A DNA stretch of 60,582 nt from Metabacillus litoralis (lineage in GTDB: Bacteria; Bacillota; Bacilli; Bacillales; Bacillaceae). The notes under the pieces were generated by a model that was not told the DNA's origin, ran no database searches, and saw only the letters and a program-made list of their open reading frames with translations. The stretch is from contig NZ_JAIVKL010000022.1 in assembly GCF_020524045.1 (NCBI RefSeq), forward strand, positions 1 to 60,582. The letters are read 5' to 3'. Positions within the stretch are counted from its first letter, which is position 1, and each line of letters opens with the position of its first letter. The position numbers and the translations under genes are program-made. Positions 28,186 to 38,291 of this stretch are shown here, piece after piece.

Positions 28186-29112
28186 ATGCAAAATGAAACA
28201 ATGGTCGATGTACAAGGACTTGTGAAAAACTATGGCTCTTTTACTGCAGTTAAGGGTGTTCAATTTCAAGTGAAAAAGGGAGAAATCTTTGGCTTACTTG
28301 GACCAAATGGTGCTGGGAAAACGACTACAATTGAAATGCTTGTCGGTCTTAGAAAACCAGATGAAGGAACAGCAATACTTGCAGGTTTTGATGATAAAAA
28401 AGAAGTAAATAAAGTGAAGGAAGTTATAGGTGTTCAGCTTCAGTCCACTTCATTGTTTGAATTATTAAAGGTAGAAGAAATTCTCCATTTATATGCAAGC
28501 TTTTATCCAAGAAATATTAACATAGATAGATTAATAGAAGATATGCTTTTAACTGAAAAGCGCAAAGATCGAATCAAAGGGCTTTCAGGTGGGCAAAAAC
28601 AACGATTGGCCATTGCTTTAGCCCTTATCCATGATCCTGAGATTGTTTTTCTTGATGAACCAACAACAGGACTTGATCCTCAAGCTAGAAGAACGTTGTG
28701 GGATATTGTGCTTCGATTAAAAGAACAAGGCAAAACTATTTTACTTTCTACTCATTACATGGATGAAGCGCATGTTTTATGTGATCGTATCGGTATTATG
28801 GATCAAGGTGAATTGATTGCTCTTGATACTCCAACAAATTTAGTGAAAAAACTACATTCTACAAGTACAATCGAATTTCATTTGAACAACCCTCCTGAAC
28901 AAGAGTGGTTTATGAAGATGGAGGCTGTAGAAAAAGTATCGATTAAAGACAACTTTGTGCAGCTTTACACAGATAACCTTCAACAAGCATTAACATCACT
29001 TATTCATTTATCTACAGAACATCATTTGAAAATTGAAGATCTTCAAACCCGTCTAGCAACACTTGAGGACGTGTTTATCACGATGACAGGAAGGAGTATA
29101 AGAGAATCATGA
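28186..29112 (+). CDS. ABC transporter ATP-binding protein
   Basis: A 308-residue ATPase of the drug/antibiotic exporter (CcmA/DrrA-like) group. Walker A is GPNGAGKTT, the signature LSGGQKQR, Walker B IVFLDEPTTGLDP, and the H-loop is STHYMDEA. A C-terminal DrrA-type extension ends LQTRLATLEDVFITMTG. The ATG at 28186 is seven bases after AAGGGAGG; another ATG at 28180 is too close to it. The stop overlaps the permease start (ATGA), giving a two-gene ABC-2 exporter. The substrate cannot be inferred. Confidence 0.9.
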   Translation: MQNETMVDVQGLVKNYGSFTAVKGVQFQVKKGEIFGLLGPNGAGKTTTIEMLVGLRKPDEGTAILAGFDDKKEVNKVKEVIGVQLQSTSLFELLKVEEILHLYASFYPRNINIDRLIEDMLLTEKRKDRIKGLSGGQKQRLAIALALIHDPEIVFLDEPTTGLDPQARRTLWDIVLRLKEQGKTILLSTHYMDEAHVLCDRIGIMDQGELIALDTPTNLVKKLHSTSTIEFHLNNPPEQEWFMKMEAVEKVSIKDNFVQLYTDNLQQALTSLIHLSTEHHLKIEDLQTRLATLEDVFITMTGRSIRES

Positions 29113-30200
29113 GAGCATATTGGCAGTTAACGTTAGCGCAGTTACGGATATTCGCTCGTAATAAACAAGTGTTATTTTTCACTTTACTTTTTCCAATCAT
29201 CTTAATGCTTGCGCTTGGTTCATTTATTGGTGGTGGTAATTCAATAGATTTAACAATAGGATTAGTTAATGATGACAAAACCGATGCATCTAAGGATTTA
29301 GAGAAGTTATTTTATGAAAATGAAGGAATTGAGATCATTGATTATGAAAAACAAGGTGTTGGTAAAGAAGCGATTGAAAATGGCGATATCCAGCTTTTGA
29401 TTGAAATTCCTAAAGGTTATGAAGAAAACCTGCAGAAAGCCGATCAACCATTTTCACTTCCTGTTTATTATAATGAAAAAAACCTAACAACCTCAGAGCT
29501 TGGTCTTACCGTTGTGAACGGTATTATTGATCAATATAGTAAAGATCTTGTTGATTATCAGCCATTAGTGGCCGTTGAAAAGATTGGAATTGAAGCATTA
29601 AACATACGATATGTAGATTTTCTTGTACCTGGTATTGTGGCGATGATGATTATGAGTAACAATATGAACGGAGTGGCAGGACAGATTTCGGCTTGGCGTG
29701 AACGAGGGATTTTACGAAGAATGCAGGGAACACGATTAAAAGCCTCAACCTTTATCGCTGCACAAATAACAGCCCGATTATTTCTAAACGGTACACAAGC
29801 ATTGTTAGTTGTATTAATTGCGAACCTTATTTTTAAAATTGATGTTGTAGGGTCATGGCTTGCTTTAATCTTTTTCATCGTGCTTGGCACACTTGCGTTT
29901 ATGTCATTAGGATTTATCATAGCCGGAATTGCCAAAAACCCAGAAAGTGCGGGACCGATTGCTGGCTTTGTTACGTTTCCAATGCTATTTCTCGGAGGAG
30001 TCTTTTTCCCAATAAGCAACATGCCAGATTTTATCCAGCCTATTGTGAAGGTCTTGCCTATTGCTCATTTAAGCTCGGCACTAAGAGAGACGATGAATAT
30101 TGGAACACCTTTCTTAGACTTGGGTACAGAAACGCTTATTCTAGGAGCTTGGTTGGTCGGAGGTTTTGCATTGGCTAGTTATGTGTTTAAGTGGGAATAG
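29109..30200 (+). CDS. ABC-2 type transporter permease
   Basis: A 363-residue permease with the ABC-2 layout: helix 1 (VLFFTLLFPIILMLALGSF), an extracytoplasmic domain of about 130 residues, then five helices. The conserved MRMQGTRLKAS-like coupling segment is seen as RRMQGTRLKAS, and PMLFLGGVFFPISNMPDFIQ is the classical re-entrant motif. It overlaps the ATPase gene by four bases and forms the membrane half of the exporter. Confidence 0.9.
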   Translation: MRAYWQLTLAQLRIFARNKQVLFFTLLFPIILMLALGSFIGGGNSIDLTIGLVNDDKTDASKDLEKLFYENEGIEIIDYEKQGVGKEAIENGDIQLLIEIPKGYEENLQKADQPFSLPVYYNEKNLTTSELGLTVVNGIIDQYSKDLVDYQPLVAVEKIGIEALNIRYVDFLVPGIVAMMIMSNNMNGVAGQISAWRERGILRRMQGTRLKASTFIAAQITARLFLNGTQALLVVLIANLIFKIDVVGSWLALIFFIVLGTLAFMSLGFIIAGIAKNPESAGPIAGFVTFPMLFLGGVFFPISNMPDFIQPIVKVLPIAHLSSALRETMNIGTPFLDLGTETLILGAWLVGGFALASYVFKWE

Positions 30201-30212
30201 TTCATTTAAAGA

Positions 30213-30245
30213 AGGCTTTGCTTTCTAAAAGTAAAGCCTACTTTT
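30213..30245 (+). terminator. Probable terminator of the ABC operon
   Basis: AGGCTTT (30213-30219) pairs with AAAGCCT (30233-30239), followed by ACTTTTA. The U-run is interrupted, so strength is uncertain. Confidence 0.5.
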
Positions 30246-30270
30246 AGAATATAAAACAACGGGTGATAAC

Positions 30271-30975
30271 ATGAGACATCATTATTTAGGGAACACATTA
30301 TATTTTGAAATAAAGTACAAAAATCGGACATCGATAGGTATTTATCTTAAAAACGGAATGGTTGAAGTTCAGGCTCCTAGACATACACCAGATGAAAAAG
30401 TTATTCATGTTTTAGAAGAAAAGTGGGATGTTATCCAACATAAGCTAGGTGAGCTAAATGAGCAAGTGCAAGGACCAAAGGATAAGGTCTATGAACATGG
30501 TGAGAGCTTTCTTTATTTAGGGAAAAGCTATCCTATAAAAATCACTCATGATTCATCAATAGATCAAGACAATGTAGCATTTGACGGTCAGGTTTTACAT
30601 ATTTATGTGAAGCAACTAGAAGATGAAAAAATAAGACAAGCCCTAAAACGATTTTATTATAAACAATGCAAAGCGTTAGTAGAGAAAAGGATTGTCTCTA
30701 ATCAACATTATTTTAAACAAAAGCCACGTTCTATTCGAATCACTGATAGTAAAACAACATGGGGAACATGTGATTCAAACCAGCAGTTAACCTTTAATTG
30801 GCGATTGGCGATGGCACCTATGAAGGTCATTGATTATGTGGTTGTTCATGAAATGTGTCACATGGTCCACCTTAATCATGATCGGTCTTTTTGGCGACTT
30901 GTAGGAAAAATCATGCCGAATTATGAAGAACAGGAAAACTGGTTAGCTTACTCGAATTGGAAGATGACGATTTAG
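30271..30975 (+). CDS. YgjP-like M48-type metallopeptidase
   Basis: A 234-residue protein with the DUF45/YgjP architecture: an N-terminal beta region (EIKYKNRTSIGIYLKNGMVEVQAP), then TWGTCDSNQQLTFNWRLAMAP, and a zinc site VVVHEMCHMVHLNHDRSFW with an HExxH-type motif. Family members are annotated as M48-family metallopeptidases or, for YgjP, linked to nucleotide hydrolysis, so the reaction is unsettled. It has no signal peptide and is probably cytoplasmic. Confidence 0.82.
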   Translation: MRHHYLGNTLYFEIKYKNRTSIGIYLKNGMVEVQAPRHTPDEKVIHVLEEKWDVIQHKLGELNEQVQGPKDKVYEHGESFLYLGKSYPIKITHDSSIDQDNVAFDGQVLHIYVKQLEDEKIRQALKRFYYKQCKALVEKRIVSNQHYFKQKPRSIRITDSKTTWGTCDSNQQLTFNWRLAMAPMKVIDYVVVHEMCHMVHLNHDRSFWRLVGKIMPNYEEQENWLAYSNWKMTI

Positions 30976-31074
30976 TTACGTTTATTTTGCGGAAAGCATC
31001 TAAACTATACAATAGGACGAAATTCCTATTATAATATATCTTGGAATCAAAATATTTTAATATAGGGAGTTTTT

Positions 31075-31899
31075 ATGATTACCACGACAAGAAGTAAAAG
31101 AAGCACTCAAGTTTTAGATGCAACATCTGTATTATCCTCATTAGAAACAAATCTAGCCATGATTGAATTTAATATTGATAGAAAAGTAATTTGGGTTAAT
31201 GAGAACTTTGCAAAGACAATGGGATATGAAGTGGATGAAATGATAAATATCCATCATCGAGAATTTTGTACAGTGGAATTAAGAAGCAGTAGAAAGTATG
31301 AAGAGTTATGGAGAAACCTTGAAAAGGGTCAGAAGTTTCAAGAAAAGATTCAACGTGTGGGGAAATCTGGAAATTTACTTTGGCTTGAAGCTACATATAT
31401 TCCTGTACTGGATGATGAAGGTAAGGTTGAGGCAGTCTTAAAAATTGCTACAGACATAACAGAACGTGAAAATAACTCAATTAAAATCATCTCTCAATTA
31501 AAGGCAATGCCTGCTGAATTAGTAAAGATTGTTGTAGAAAATTCTAATGAAAAAATTCAAGCAATCGAGTCGCTAAAAAACCAAACTCAGTTAATCGAAG
31601 AGGTATCTAAAACGATACGTAATATCTCATCACAAACAAATATGCTCGCTTTAAACGCAGCAATTGAAGCAGCGCGTGTTGGAGAACAAGGACGAGGGTT
31701 CAAAGTTGTGGCTGATGAAGTACGAAGATTGGCTAGTAATGTTAATGATGCAATAGAAAATGTGGATACGAATGTAGATAATATTACTAAAGAAGTAGAA
31801 AAAGTAAATAGCATCACAAATGACCTACAAAAAGTCGTAGCGGAGACAGAAACAGATTTTAATAGAACGATTGAAGAATTTGAAAATTATACTAAGTAA
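31075..31899 (+). CDS. Soluble PAS-domain methyl-accepting protein
   Basis: A 274-residue chemotaxis transducer without membrane segments. A PAS domain (about residues 25-135: [44 protein letters not shown], then DITERENN) is joined to a short signalling module with [26 protein letters not shown]. It resembles BdlA/Aer-like cytoplasmic receptors that sense redox or intracellular ligands. The coiled-coil arms are short compared with transmembrane receptors. Its closest neighbours are another MCP and a sugar-binding lipoprotein. Confidence 0.85.
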   Translation: MITTTRSKRSTQVLDATSVLSSLETNLAMIEFNIDRKVIWVNENFAKTMGYEVDEMINIHHREFCTVELRSSRKYEELWRNLEKGQKFQEKIQRVGKSGNLLWLEATYIPVLDDEGKVEAVLKIATDITERENNSIKIISQLKAMPAELVKIVVENSNEKIQAIESLKNQTQLIEEVSKTIRNISSQTNMLALNAAIEAARVGEQGRGFKVVADEVRRLASNVNDAIENVDTNVDNITKEVEKVNSITNDLQKVVAETETDFNRTIEEFENYTK

Positions 31900-32070
31900 A
31901 ATGAGAGCTGTCATTTGCTATTCTATCATTTCATACAATTAAAGGATATTGACATCGAATAAAGTGCGATGAGTTGGCTAGTAAAGAGGTAAGCGAAAAT
32001 AAGGACATAGATAAAGAATTCCTAAAAATTACTCGGGATAGATTGTTAATTGGATGAGGGAAATCTCATA

Positions 32071-32117
32071 AAAACAGGAAGTTTGCTATAAACATGATGG
32101 CGACCTTCCTGTTTTTG
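32071..32117 (+). terminator. Rho-independent terminator
   Basis: AAAACAGGAAG (32071-32081) pairs with 32105-32115 across a 23-nt loop and ends in TTTTTG. It lies 170 bp past the PAS-MCP stop codon; the stretch between shows no gene. Confidence 0.65.
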
Positions 32118-32136
32118 TTATGTTTAATTTGGGTTT

Positions 32137-32183
32137 TGTGGAACGATTTGTGAAACAAGAAAATTCGGGTGGTGACAGGCACC
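32137..32183. repeat. GGTGCC repeat, type 2 half unit (copy D)
   Basis: This begins TGTGGAACGATTTGTGAAAC and ends GGTGGTGACAGGCACC. It shares the GGTGCCTGTCAC end with type 1 but has a different arm (AACAAGAAAA in place of the CTCGACAAAA stem). Related units are at 37195, 39647, 43824, 45835 and 48778. Confidence 0.75.
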
Positions 32184-32296
32184 AAAAATTCACAGTTAAT
32201 AATCCTCATATTTCACCGATATAAACAAGAGATTTTCAAGTTGCTTTAATGGGTAGAAGCGCTGAAGTTTCGAGTTCAATTATCGGGAGGATTTTT

Positions 32297-34003
32297 ATGT
32301 TTAAACAGCTTAGATGGGAAAACACAAAAATAGGTGGGAAGTATTTGTATGTATTTTTAGTTGTGGCAGTTACATTCCTATTGTCGATCGCCATAACGTA
32401 TTGGTTATTGAATCAAACTAGTGGCACGATGAAAAATACACTAGTAAAAAGTGAAATTGCATTACAAAGCTCTGAATTGGTCTCACTTTATTATGAAAAA
32501 TACAACCAAATTCCAGAATATATTTTACTTTCGGATGATGAACATCTTAATAAATATTTAGAAGGTAGCTTGAAGTTTGTAGCTATTGCGAAGGAATTAA
32601 AACCACAGCTATCTAAAGAACAATTAGAAATTTTTAACCAAATCATTGAAAATAATAATAAGCTTGATGAATACTTTTTTAGCACGATTGTACCTAATGT
32701 AAAACAAATTAATACAAATGAATTTGATCAGCTTCAAAAAGAAGCTTATGCATTAAAAATGAACACAAATGAATTAGGAAATGAATTAAAGAGTATGGCA
32801 ACAGAATCGAATAGAGAGTCCTTAGCTAATGCGCAGAATAACATTGAGAGAACGATTATCTTATTGGTTTGCTCAGGGATTATTTCATTGCTTATCTCTT
32901 TTGTGCTACTAATTTTCATAACTAAAAAGATAGAAGTTGGTTTAAAGAAGGTCGTGGATACGAGTGAAGAAATTGCAAAAGGACATTTGGATTTCACACC
33001 ACTCAACATCTCAGGTAATGACGAAATTGGTCAACTTTCACATTCAATTAATAATATGGGTAATCGTCTACGTGAAATGATTTTAGAAGTATCACATATA
33101 GCTTCTGATGTTGATCATCAGAGCACAACTTTTGCTCAAACCTCGATGGAGCTGCAGCAAGGAAGCTCTCAAGTTGCCATCACAATAGAAGAACTTGCAA
33201 CAGGAGTAGGATCACAGGCAAATGATATTTCGGATATTTCGGAAAATATGCGAGGGTTTAGTGAGCGTTTAGTAGAGGTAAATCAGGATGGACAAACACT
33301 TGTGACATTCTCTGAGGATGTTTTACAAGTGTCGGTAAATGGTGATGCACAAATGAAGCAGTCTTTACAGCAAATGAATGTTATTCAATCTGTTGTTGAG
33401 AACTCTGTTGAAAAAATTAAGAATCTAGAATTAAAATCACAGTCGATTACAGAGGTTGTTACTGTTATTAAATCTATAGCAGATCAAACCAATCTATTAG
33501 CTTTAAATGCCTCAATCGAAGCAGCAAGAGCTGGAGAAAGTGGTAAAGGATTTGCGGTAGTCGCTTCAGAGGTTAAAAAATTAGCAGATGAAGTTTCATT
33601 TTCAGTAGAAAACATATCAACTATTGTAACAAGCATCAAACAAGAAACAGCAATCATTTCACAAGATTTAGATACGGGCTTTAAACAGGTATATGAAGGG
33701 ACAGAACAAATTCAATTAACAGGCCAATATTTTTCAGAAATTAAAGAGAAAGTCACAGACATGACACACAGAGTGAAAAATATTTCTACCATATTTACAC
33801 AGTTCGAAAAATCAAGTCAAGATATTAATAATTCTGTAGAAAATATCGCATCAATTTCAGAGCAATCTGCTGCTGGATCACAGGAAATATCTGCTGCAGT
33901 CCATGAGCAAAGCCAATCGATCGATAACATCAACACTAGCGCAAATACCTTGTCAGAAATGGTTGAGCGTATGAATCAATTGATTAGTAGATTTAAGGTA
34001 TAA
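32297..34003 (+). CDS. Methyl-accepting chemotaxis protein paired with a sugar-binding lipoprotein
   Basis: A 568-residue transmembrane receptor. Helix 1 ([21 protein letters not shown]) is followed by an extracellular helical-bundle sensor of about 150 residues, then helix 2 ([20 protein letters not shown]), HAMP, and a signalling domain with [24 protein letters not shown]. The ATG at 32297 follows GGGAGG; upstream in-frame codons are unlikely. The XylF-like lipoprotein gene begins 15 bp after its stop with no terminator between, so the receptor probably senses sugar indirectly through that binding protein. Confidence 0.88.
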   Translation: MFKQLRWENTKIGGKYLYVFLVVAVTFLLSIAITYWLLNQTSGTMKNTLVKSEIALQSSELVSLYYEKYNQIPEYILLSDDEHLNKYLEGSLKFVAIAKELKPQLSKEQLEIFNQIIENNNKLDEYFFSTIVPNVKQINTNEFDQLQKEAYALKMNTNELGNELKSMATESNRESLANAQNNIERTIILLVCSGIISLLISFVLLIFITKKIEVGLKKVVDTSEEIAKGHLDFTPLNISGNDEIGQLSHSINNMGNRLREMILEVSHIASDVDHQSTTFAQTSMELQQGSSQVAITIEELATGVGSQANDISDISENMRGFSERLVEVNQDGQTLVTFSEDVLQVSVNGDAQMKQSLQQMNVIQSVVENSVEKIKNLELKSQSITEVVTVIKSIADQTNLLALNASIEAARAGESGKGFAVVASEVKKLADEVSFSVENISTIVTSIKQETAIISQDLDTGFKQVYEGTEQIQLTGQYFSEIKEKVTDMTHRVKNISTIFTQFEKSSQDINNSVENIASISEQSAAGSQEISAAVHEQSQSIDNINTSANTLSEMVERMNQLISRFKV

Positions 34004-34018
34004 AGGAGAGTGAATCAT

Positions 34019-35074
34019 ATGGCTAGAAATACAATCGTTGCTTTACTTTTATTGGTCGTAACAGTATTTGCATCAGCATGCAGCAACACCTCTACAGAAA
34101 TAGTTGCAAAACAAGATAAAATCAAATTAACCGAAGATGAAAAAATACCGTATATCGGGTTTGTTTTAGATACTTTAGCAGACGAGCGTTGGTATAAAGA
34201 TAAAGCTTTATTTGAAGAACAAGTGAAATCACTAGGTGGCAAAGTAAAGACACTTGCTGCAAATGGATTAAGTGATGTGCAGTATAAGCAAGCTCAGCTT
34301 TTAATTGATGAAGGAGTAGATGTACTAGTAGTTGTGCCTCAAAACGCAGAAGAAGCTAGTAAAATAGTAGAACTAGCACACGAACACAATGTAAAAGTGA
34401 TATCCTATGACCGTCTTATTACAAAAGCAGATGTAGATTATTATATTTCTTTTGACAATGAGAAAGTCGGGGAGCTACAAGCACAGGAAATAGTCAAAAA
34501 TGTTTCTAAAGGAAACTTTGCATACATTGGTGGTGCTGAAACAGACAATAATGCAATACTATTTCGAAAAGGAGCTATGTCTGTGCTTCAGCCTTTAATC
34601 GATAAAGGTGACATTAAATTGGTTTACGATAAATATACTGATGATTGGAATCCTGATATTGCTCAAAGTAATATGCAGGATGCACTGAAAACTTCTAGTG
34701 ACAATATAAATGCCATTGTTGCAGCAAATGATGGAACTGCTGGTGGTGTGATATCTGCGCTTACTTCTGCTGGTTTAGCTGGTAAAGTACCTGTATCAGG
34801 ACAAGATGCAGAACTAAACGGAGTAAAAAGAATTGTAGCAGGCACACAAACGATGACTGTTTACAAATCAATTAACCTTATTGCAAAACAAGCTGCAGAA
34901 ATGGCCGTTAAAGTTGCAAAAGGTGAAGAAATTGAAACATCAACAACTGTTGATAACAATCAAATCAAGGTACCATCTAATTTGTTAGAGCCTATCCCTG
35001 TAACAAAAGAAAATATTGAAGGTACGATTATTAAAGAAGGGTATTTAACAAAAGAGGAAATTTATACTAAGTAG
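34019..35074 (+). CDS. XylF-like sugar-binding lipoprotein
   Basis: A 351-residue extracytoplasmic binding protein with a lipoprotein signal (VALLLLVVTVFASAC, lipobox ASAC). The two-lobed periplasmic-binding fold resembles D-xylose-binding XylF: IGFVLDTLADERWYKDKALFEE, LLIDEGVDVLVVVPQNAE, VKVISYDRLI, YISFDNEKVGELQA, and IVAANDGTAGGVISAL. No ABC permease or ATPase adjoins it; instead it follows an MCP gene. This suggests a sensory rather than a transport role. The ATG at 34019 suits the SD AAGGAG; a GTG at 34010 is too near it. Confidence 0.85.
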   Translation: MARNTIVALLLLVVTVFASACSNTSTEIVAKQDKIKLTEDEKIPYIGFVLDTLADERWYKDKALFEEQVKSLGGKVKTLAANGLSDVQYKQAQLLIDEGVDVLVVVPQNAEEASKIVELAHEHNVKVISYDRLITKADVDYYISFDNEKVGELQAQEIVKNVSKGNFAYIGGAETDNNAILFRKGAMSVLQPLIDKGDIKLVYDKYTDDWNPDIAQSNMQDALKTSSDNINAIVAANDGTAGGVISALTSAGLAGKVPVSGQDAELNGVKRIVAGTQTMTVYKSINLIAKQAAEMAVKVAKGEEIETSTTVDNNQIKVPSNLLEPIPVTKENIEGTIIKEGYLTKEEIYTK

Positions 35075-35165
35075 AGTGAGTGGGAGCTTAAAATAAGGAT
35101 GCTATCCTCTAGTTTCTATTTTCCTCTGAACCGTCAAAATAGAGAAAACTACTTATAAAAATAGT

Positions 35166-35207
35166 AGAAGGTGTGCCTAGAAACTTGTGGCACACCTTCT
35201 CTTTATT
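35166..35207 (+). terminator. Rho-independent terminator used as an intron target
   Basis: AGAAGGTGTGCC (35166-35177) pairs perfectly with 35189-35200 over an 11-nt loop, followed by CTTTATT. It ends the MCP-XylF operon. The group II intron begins at the very next base, 35208. Confidence 0.92.
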
Positions 35208-37102
35208 GTGCGCCCGGCATGGGTGTAGTCTCTAGGGTGAAAGTCCCGAACTGTGAAGGCAGAAGTAACAGTTAGCTTAACGCAAGGGTGTCCATGGTGA
35301 CATGGAATCTGAAGGAAGCGAGCGGCAAACTTCCGGTCTGAGGAACACGAACTTCATATGAGGCTAGGTATCATTGGATGAGTTTGCAATACAAAACAAA
35401 GTCCTTTCTGCCGAAGGTGATACAGAGTAAATGAAGCAGATAGGTGGAGGGAAAGACTGCACTCTTACCCGGGGAGATCTGATTAACATGCCAAGTACAC
35501 TTGGTAACCTATCTAGCGATAGATAGCTGAATAATCAGAAGTCAGCCGAGGTCATAGTACTTGATTCACTCGAGAGAATCAAGGAAGGACTGAACCATTT
35601 TAGAAGAACAATTACTTGATAAACAGTTCTTTATGTCGAAAGCAGAAAATTCATTATAAGAACCTACCTGAATGGAAGAAATGGTGAATCCATGGGGGAC
35701 TTCAGGAGGGCTTAGTAAAGAACTTACTTAAAGAGAACGTATTGTTCACGTAGGAAGGAAGATCTTCATGTTAATGGAACGAATGTTGTCACGAGGAAAT
35801 CTTTTGAACGCGCTAAAGCGAGTTGAAAGAAACAAAGGAAGCCATGGAATAGACAATATGTCCGTAAAAGACCTACGAAAACATATACTCGAAACATGGG
35901 GAAACCTGAGAGCTTCTCTAACAGAGGGTACATATCAACCTTCTCCTGTCCGCCGGGTTGAAATCCCAAAACCGAACGGTGGAGTAAGGTTATTAGGTAT
36001 CCCAACCGTGACAGATCGTTTCATTCAACAGGCGATTACTCAAATATTAACACCGATCTTCGATCCAACCTTCTCAACACAGAGTTATGGCTTTCGTCCA
36101 AATAAACGAGGTCACGATGCAGTGAAAGAAGCGAAAGGGTATATCGAAGATGGTTATCGTTGGGTAGTCGATATAGACTTAGAGAAATTCTTTGATAAAG
36201 TCAATCATGATCGTTTAATACGTATCCTGTCAAATAGGATTCAAGACCGAACTCTTCTATCATTAATCCGTAAATACCTACAATCTGGCATTATGATTCA
36301 AGGTGTTGTGACACAATCTGAAGAAGGAACACCACAAGGTGGACCGTTAAGCCCACTTTTATCAAACATAGTTCTGGATGAACTAGATAAGGAATTGGAA
36401 AAGAGGGGACACAAGTTTGTTAGATATGCAGATGACTGTAATATCTACGTAAAGTCTAGGAGAGCTGGACAACGTGTGATGGAGTCAATTACCTGTTTCA
36501 TTGAATCAACTCTAAAACTCAAAGTAAATAGAGAGAAAACAGATTTAGGTAGACCATGGAAAAGGAAGTTTCTTGGTTTTAGTGTTACTTCTCACAAGAA
36601 ACCGAAGGTGCGAGTGGCGAAAGAGAGTATTCAACGTATCAAGAAAAGGATACGTGAATTAACATCAAGGTCAAAGCCTATCCCGATGAATACAAGAATT
36701 GAACGATTGAATCAATATTTGACTGGATGGTGTGGATATTTTGCGTTAGCAGATACACCAACAATATTCAAAGATTTAGATCAATGGATTAGAAGAAGAC
36801 TCCGAATGTGCCAGTGGAAAGAATGGAAGAAACCGAAAACTAAAGTGAGAAAACTTGTAGGGTTCGGTATACCAAAAGAAAAGGCATATGAATGGGGGAA
36901 CTCCAGGAAGAAATATTGGAGAGTAGCCAAGAGTCCGATACTACAAAGAACCCTTTCGAACTCTTACTGGAGTTTGAAAGGGTTGAAAAGTCTATATGAA
37001 AGATATTCACAACTGCGTCAGACATAAATGGAACCGCCGTATACCGATCGGTACGTACGGTGGTGTGAGAGGTCGGGGGTTAATCACCCCCTCCTACTCG
37101 AT
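35208..37102 (+). mobile_element. Group IIC intron
   Basis: The 5' end GTGCGCCCGGCATGGGTG is typical, followed by a structured domain I-III region of about 550 bp, a reverse transcriptase gene, and then domain V (GAACCGCCGTATACCG with its complementary arm, 37029-37075) and domain VI (GGGGGTTAATCACCCCC). The 3' end is placed near CTACTCGAT, within a few bases. Insertion directly behind a terminator stem is the known target preference of bacterial class C introns. About 1.9 kb; it looks complete. Confidence 0.9.
35768..37027 (+). CDS. ltrA: Group II intron reverse transcriptase/maturase
   Basis: A 419-residue intron-encoded protein. It has RT blocks (RRVEIPKPNGGVRLLGIPTV, YGFRPNKRGHDAVKEA, EEGTPQGGPLSPLLSNIVLDELD) with an intact active site YADD, followed by the maturase domain X (IERLNQYLTGWCGYFALADTP). 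It ends without an HNH endonuclease domain, consistent with class C introns. It splices and mobilises its host intron. AGGAAGG precedes the ATG. No frame damage is seen, so it is potentially active. Confidence 0.95.
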   Translation: MLMERMLSRGNLLNALKRVERNKGSHGIDNMSVKDLRKHILETWGNLRASLTEGTYQPSPVRRVEIPKPNGGVRLLGIPTVTDRFIQQAITQILTPIFDPTFSTQSYGFRPNKRGHDAVKEAKGYIEDGYRWVVDIDLEKFFDKVNHDRLIRILSNRIQDRTLLSLIRKYLQSGIMIQGVVTQSEEGTPQGGPLSPLLSNIVLDELDKELEKRGHKFVRYADDCNIYVKSRRAGQRVMESITCFIESTLKLKVNREKTDLGRPWKRKFLGFSVTSHKKPKVRVAKESIQRIKKRIRELTSRSKPIPMNTRIERLNQYLTGWCGYFALADTPTIFKDLDQWIRRRLRMCQWKEWKKPKTKVRKLVGFGIPKEKAYEWGNSRKKYWRVAKSPILQRTLSNSYWSLKGLKSLYERYSQLRQT

Positions 37103-37194
37103 TAAGTTCAGACCAGTATACTTGGCTATCAATACTATCATTATTAATGCTTTGCTGATTTAATTGATGTTATAATAAGTGATAAAAAGTACCG

Positions 37195-37241
37195 TGTGGA
37201 ACAATTTGTGAAACAAGAAAAACCGGGCGGTGACAGGCACC
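37195..37241. repeat. GGTGCC repeat, type 2 half unit (copy E)
   Basis: Same design and orientation as copy D: TGTGGAACAATTTGTGAAAC at the left and GGTGACAGGCACC at the right. It ends five bases before the AAGGAG of the threonine aldolase gene, so it lies in that gene's 5' leader. Confidence 0.75.
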
Positions 37242-37260
37242 AAAAAGGAGACTTCAAATT

Positions 37261-38289
37261 ATGTACAGCTTTAAAAACGATTATAGTGAAGGCGCTCATC
37301 CAAGAATTCTTCAGGCGCTTATGGAGACAAATTTCATCCAAGAAGAGGGATATGGTGGAGATCAGTTTACTCAAAGGGCAGTTGAGTTAATTAAACAGCA
37401 TATCGGAAATGGTGATGTGGATGTACATTTATTATCAGGTGGTACACAAACAAATTTAATAGCGATTTCTGCATTTTTGAGACCACATGAAGCGGCGATT
37501 GCAGCAAGCACTGGACATATATTTACTCATGAAACAGGTGCCATTGAAGCAACAGGACATAAAATCATTGCGGTAGATACAACGGATGGAAAATTAACAC
37601 CTGATCACGTAGAGAAGGTGCTAAATGAACATCCTGATGAACATATGGTAAAGCCAAAGCTTGTCTACATATCTAATTCAACGGAGATTGGGACAATTTA
37701 TCTAAAAAAAGAATTGATGCAATTAAGTGAATGTTGTAAGAAAAACAACCTTCTTTTGTTTATGGACGGAGCGAGACTTGGATCTGCTTTATGTTCAACA
37801 GTAAATAACCTAGAGCTAAGTGATATTTCATCATTGGTTGATGCTTTTTACATTGGAGGAACAAAAAACGGAGCACTTCTTGGTGAAGCATTAATAATAT
37901 GTCTTGAATCATTAAAAGAAGATTTTCGTTATCATATGAAGCAAAAGGGTGCACTACTTGCAAAAGGTAGACTACTAGGCATTCAGTTTCAGGAGCTTTT
38001 TAAAGATAATCTTTATTTTGAGTTAGCTTCTCATGCAAATGAAATGGCTGAAAAGCTAAATAACGAGTTAAAAAAAGAAGGCTTTTCATTTTTAACAAAT
38101 TCTCCATCAAATCAAATTTTTCCTATTCTTTCAAATACATTAATTGAAGAATTGCAAACGAAATTTGCATTTCATGTTTGGGAAAAAGTCGACAAGGAGC
38201 ATTCTGCAATTCGTCTTGTTACCTCATGGGCAACAAAGGAATCAGAAGTAGTAGCATTTGTTGAAGCAATAAAAAATAGAGCTTCATAA
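37261..38289 (+). CDS. Low-specificity threonine aldolase-like PLP enzyme
   Basis: A 342-residue fold-type I PLP enzyme of the beta-eliminating lyase/threonine aldolase family. The N-terminal SFKNDYSEGAHPRILQAL, EEGYGGDQFTQRA and HLLSGGTQTNLIAISAFLRP are typical. The aspartate contacting PLP is in LLLFMDGARLGSAL and the Schiff-base lysine is in YIGGTKNGALLGEA. The enzyme cleaves L-threonine or L-allo-threonine to glycine and acetaldehyde. The start has AAGGAG at 37244. No partner genes are adjacent. Confidence 0.87.
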   Translation: MYSFKNDYSEGAHPRILQALMETNFIQEEGYGGDQFTQRAVELIKQHIGNGDVDVHLLSGGTQTNLIAISAFLRPHEAAIAASTGHIFTHETGAIEATGHKIIAVDTTDGKLTPDHVEKVLNEHPDEHMVKPKLVYISNSTEIGTIYLKKELMQLSECCKKNNLLLFMDGARLGSALCSTVNNLELSDISSLVDAFYIGGTKNGALLGEALIICLESLKEDFRYHMKQKGALLAKGRLLGIQFQELFKDNLYFELASHANEMAEKLNNELKKEGFSFLTNSPSNQIFPILSNTLIEELQTKFAFHVWEKVDKEHSAIRLVTSWATKESEVVAFVEAIKNRAS

Positions 38290-38291
38290 CT

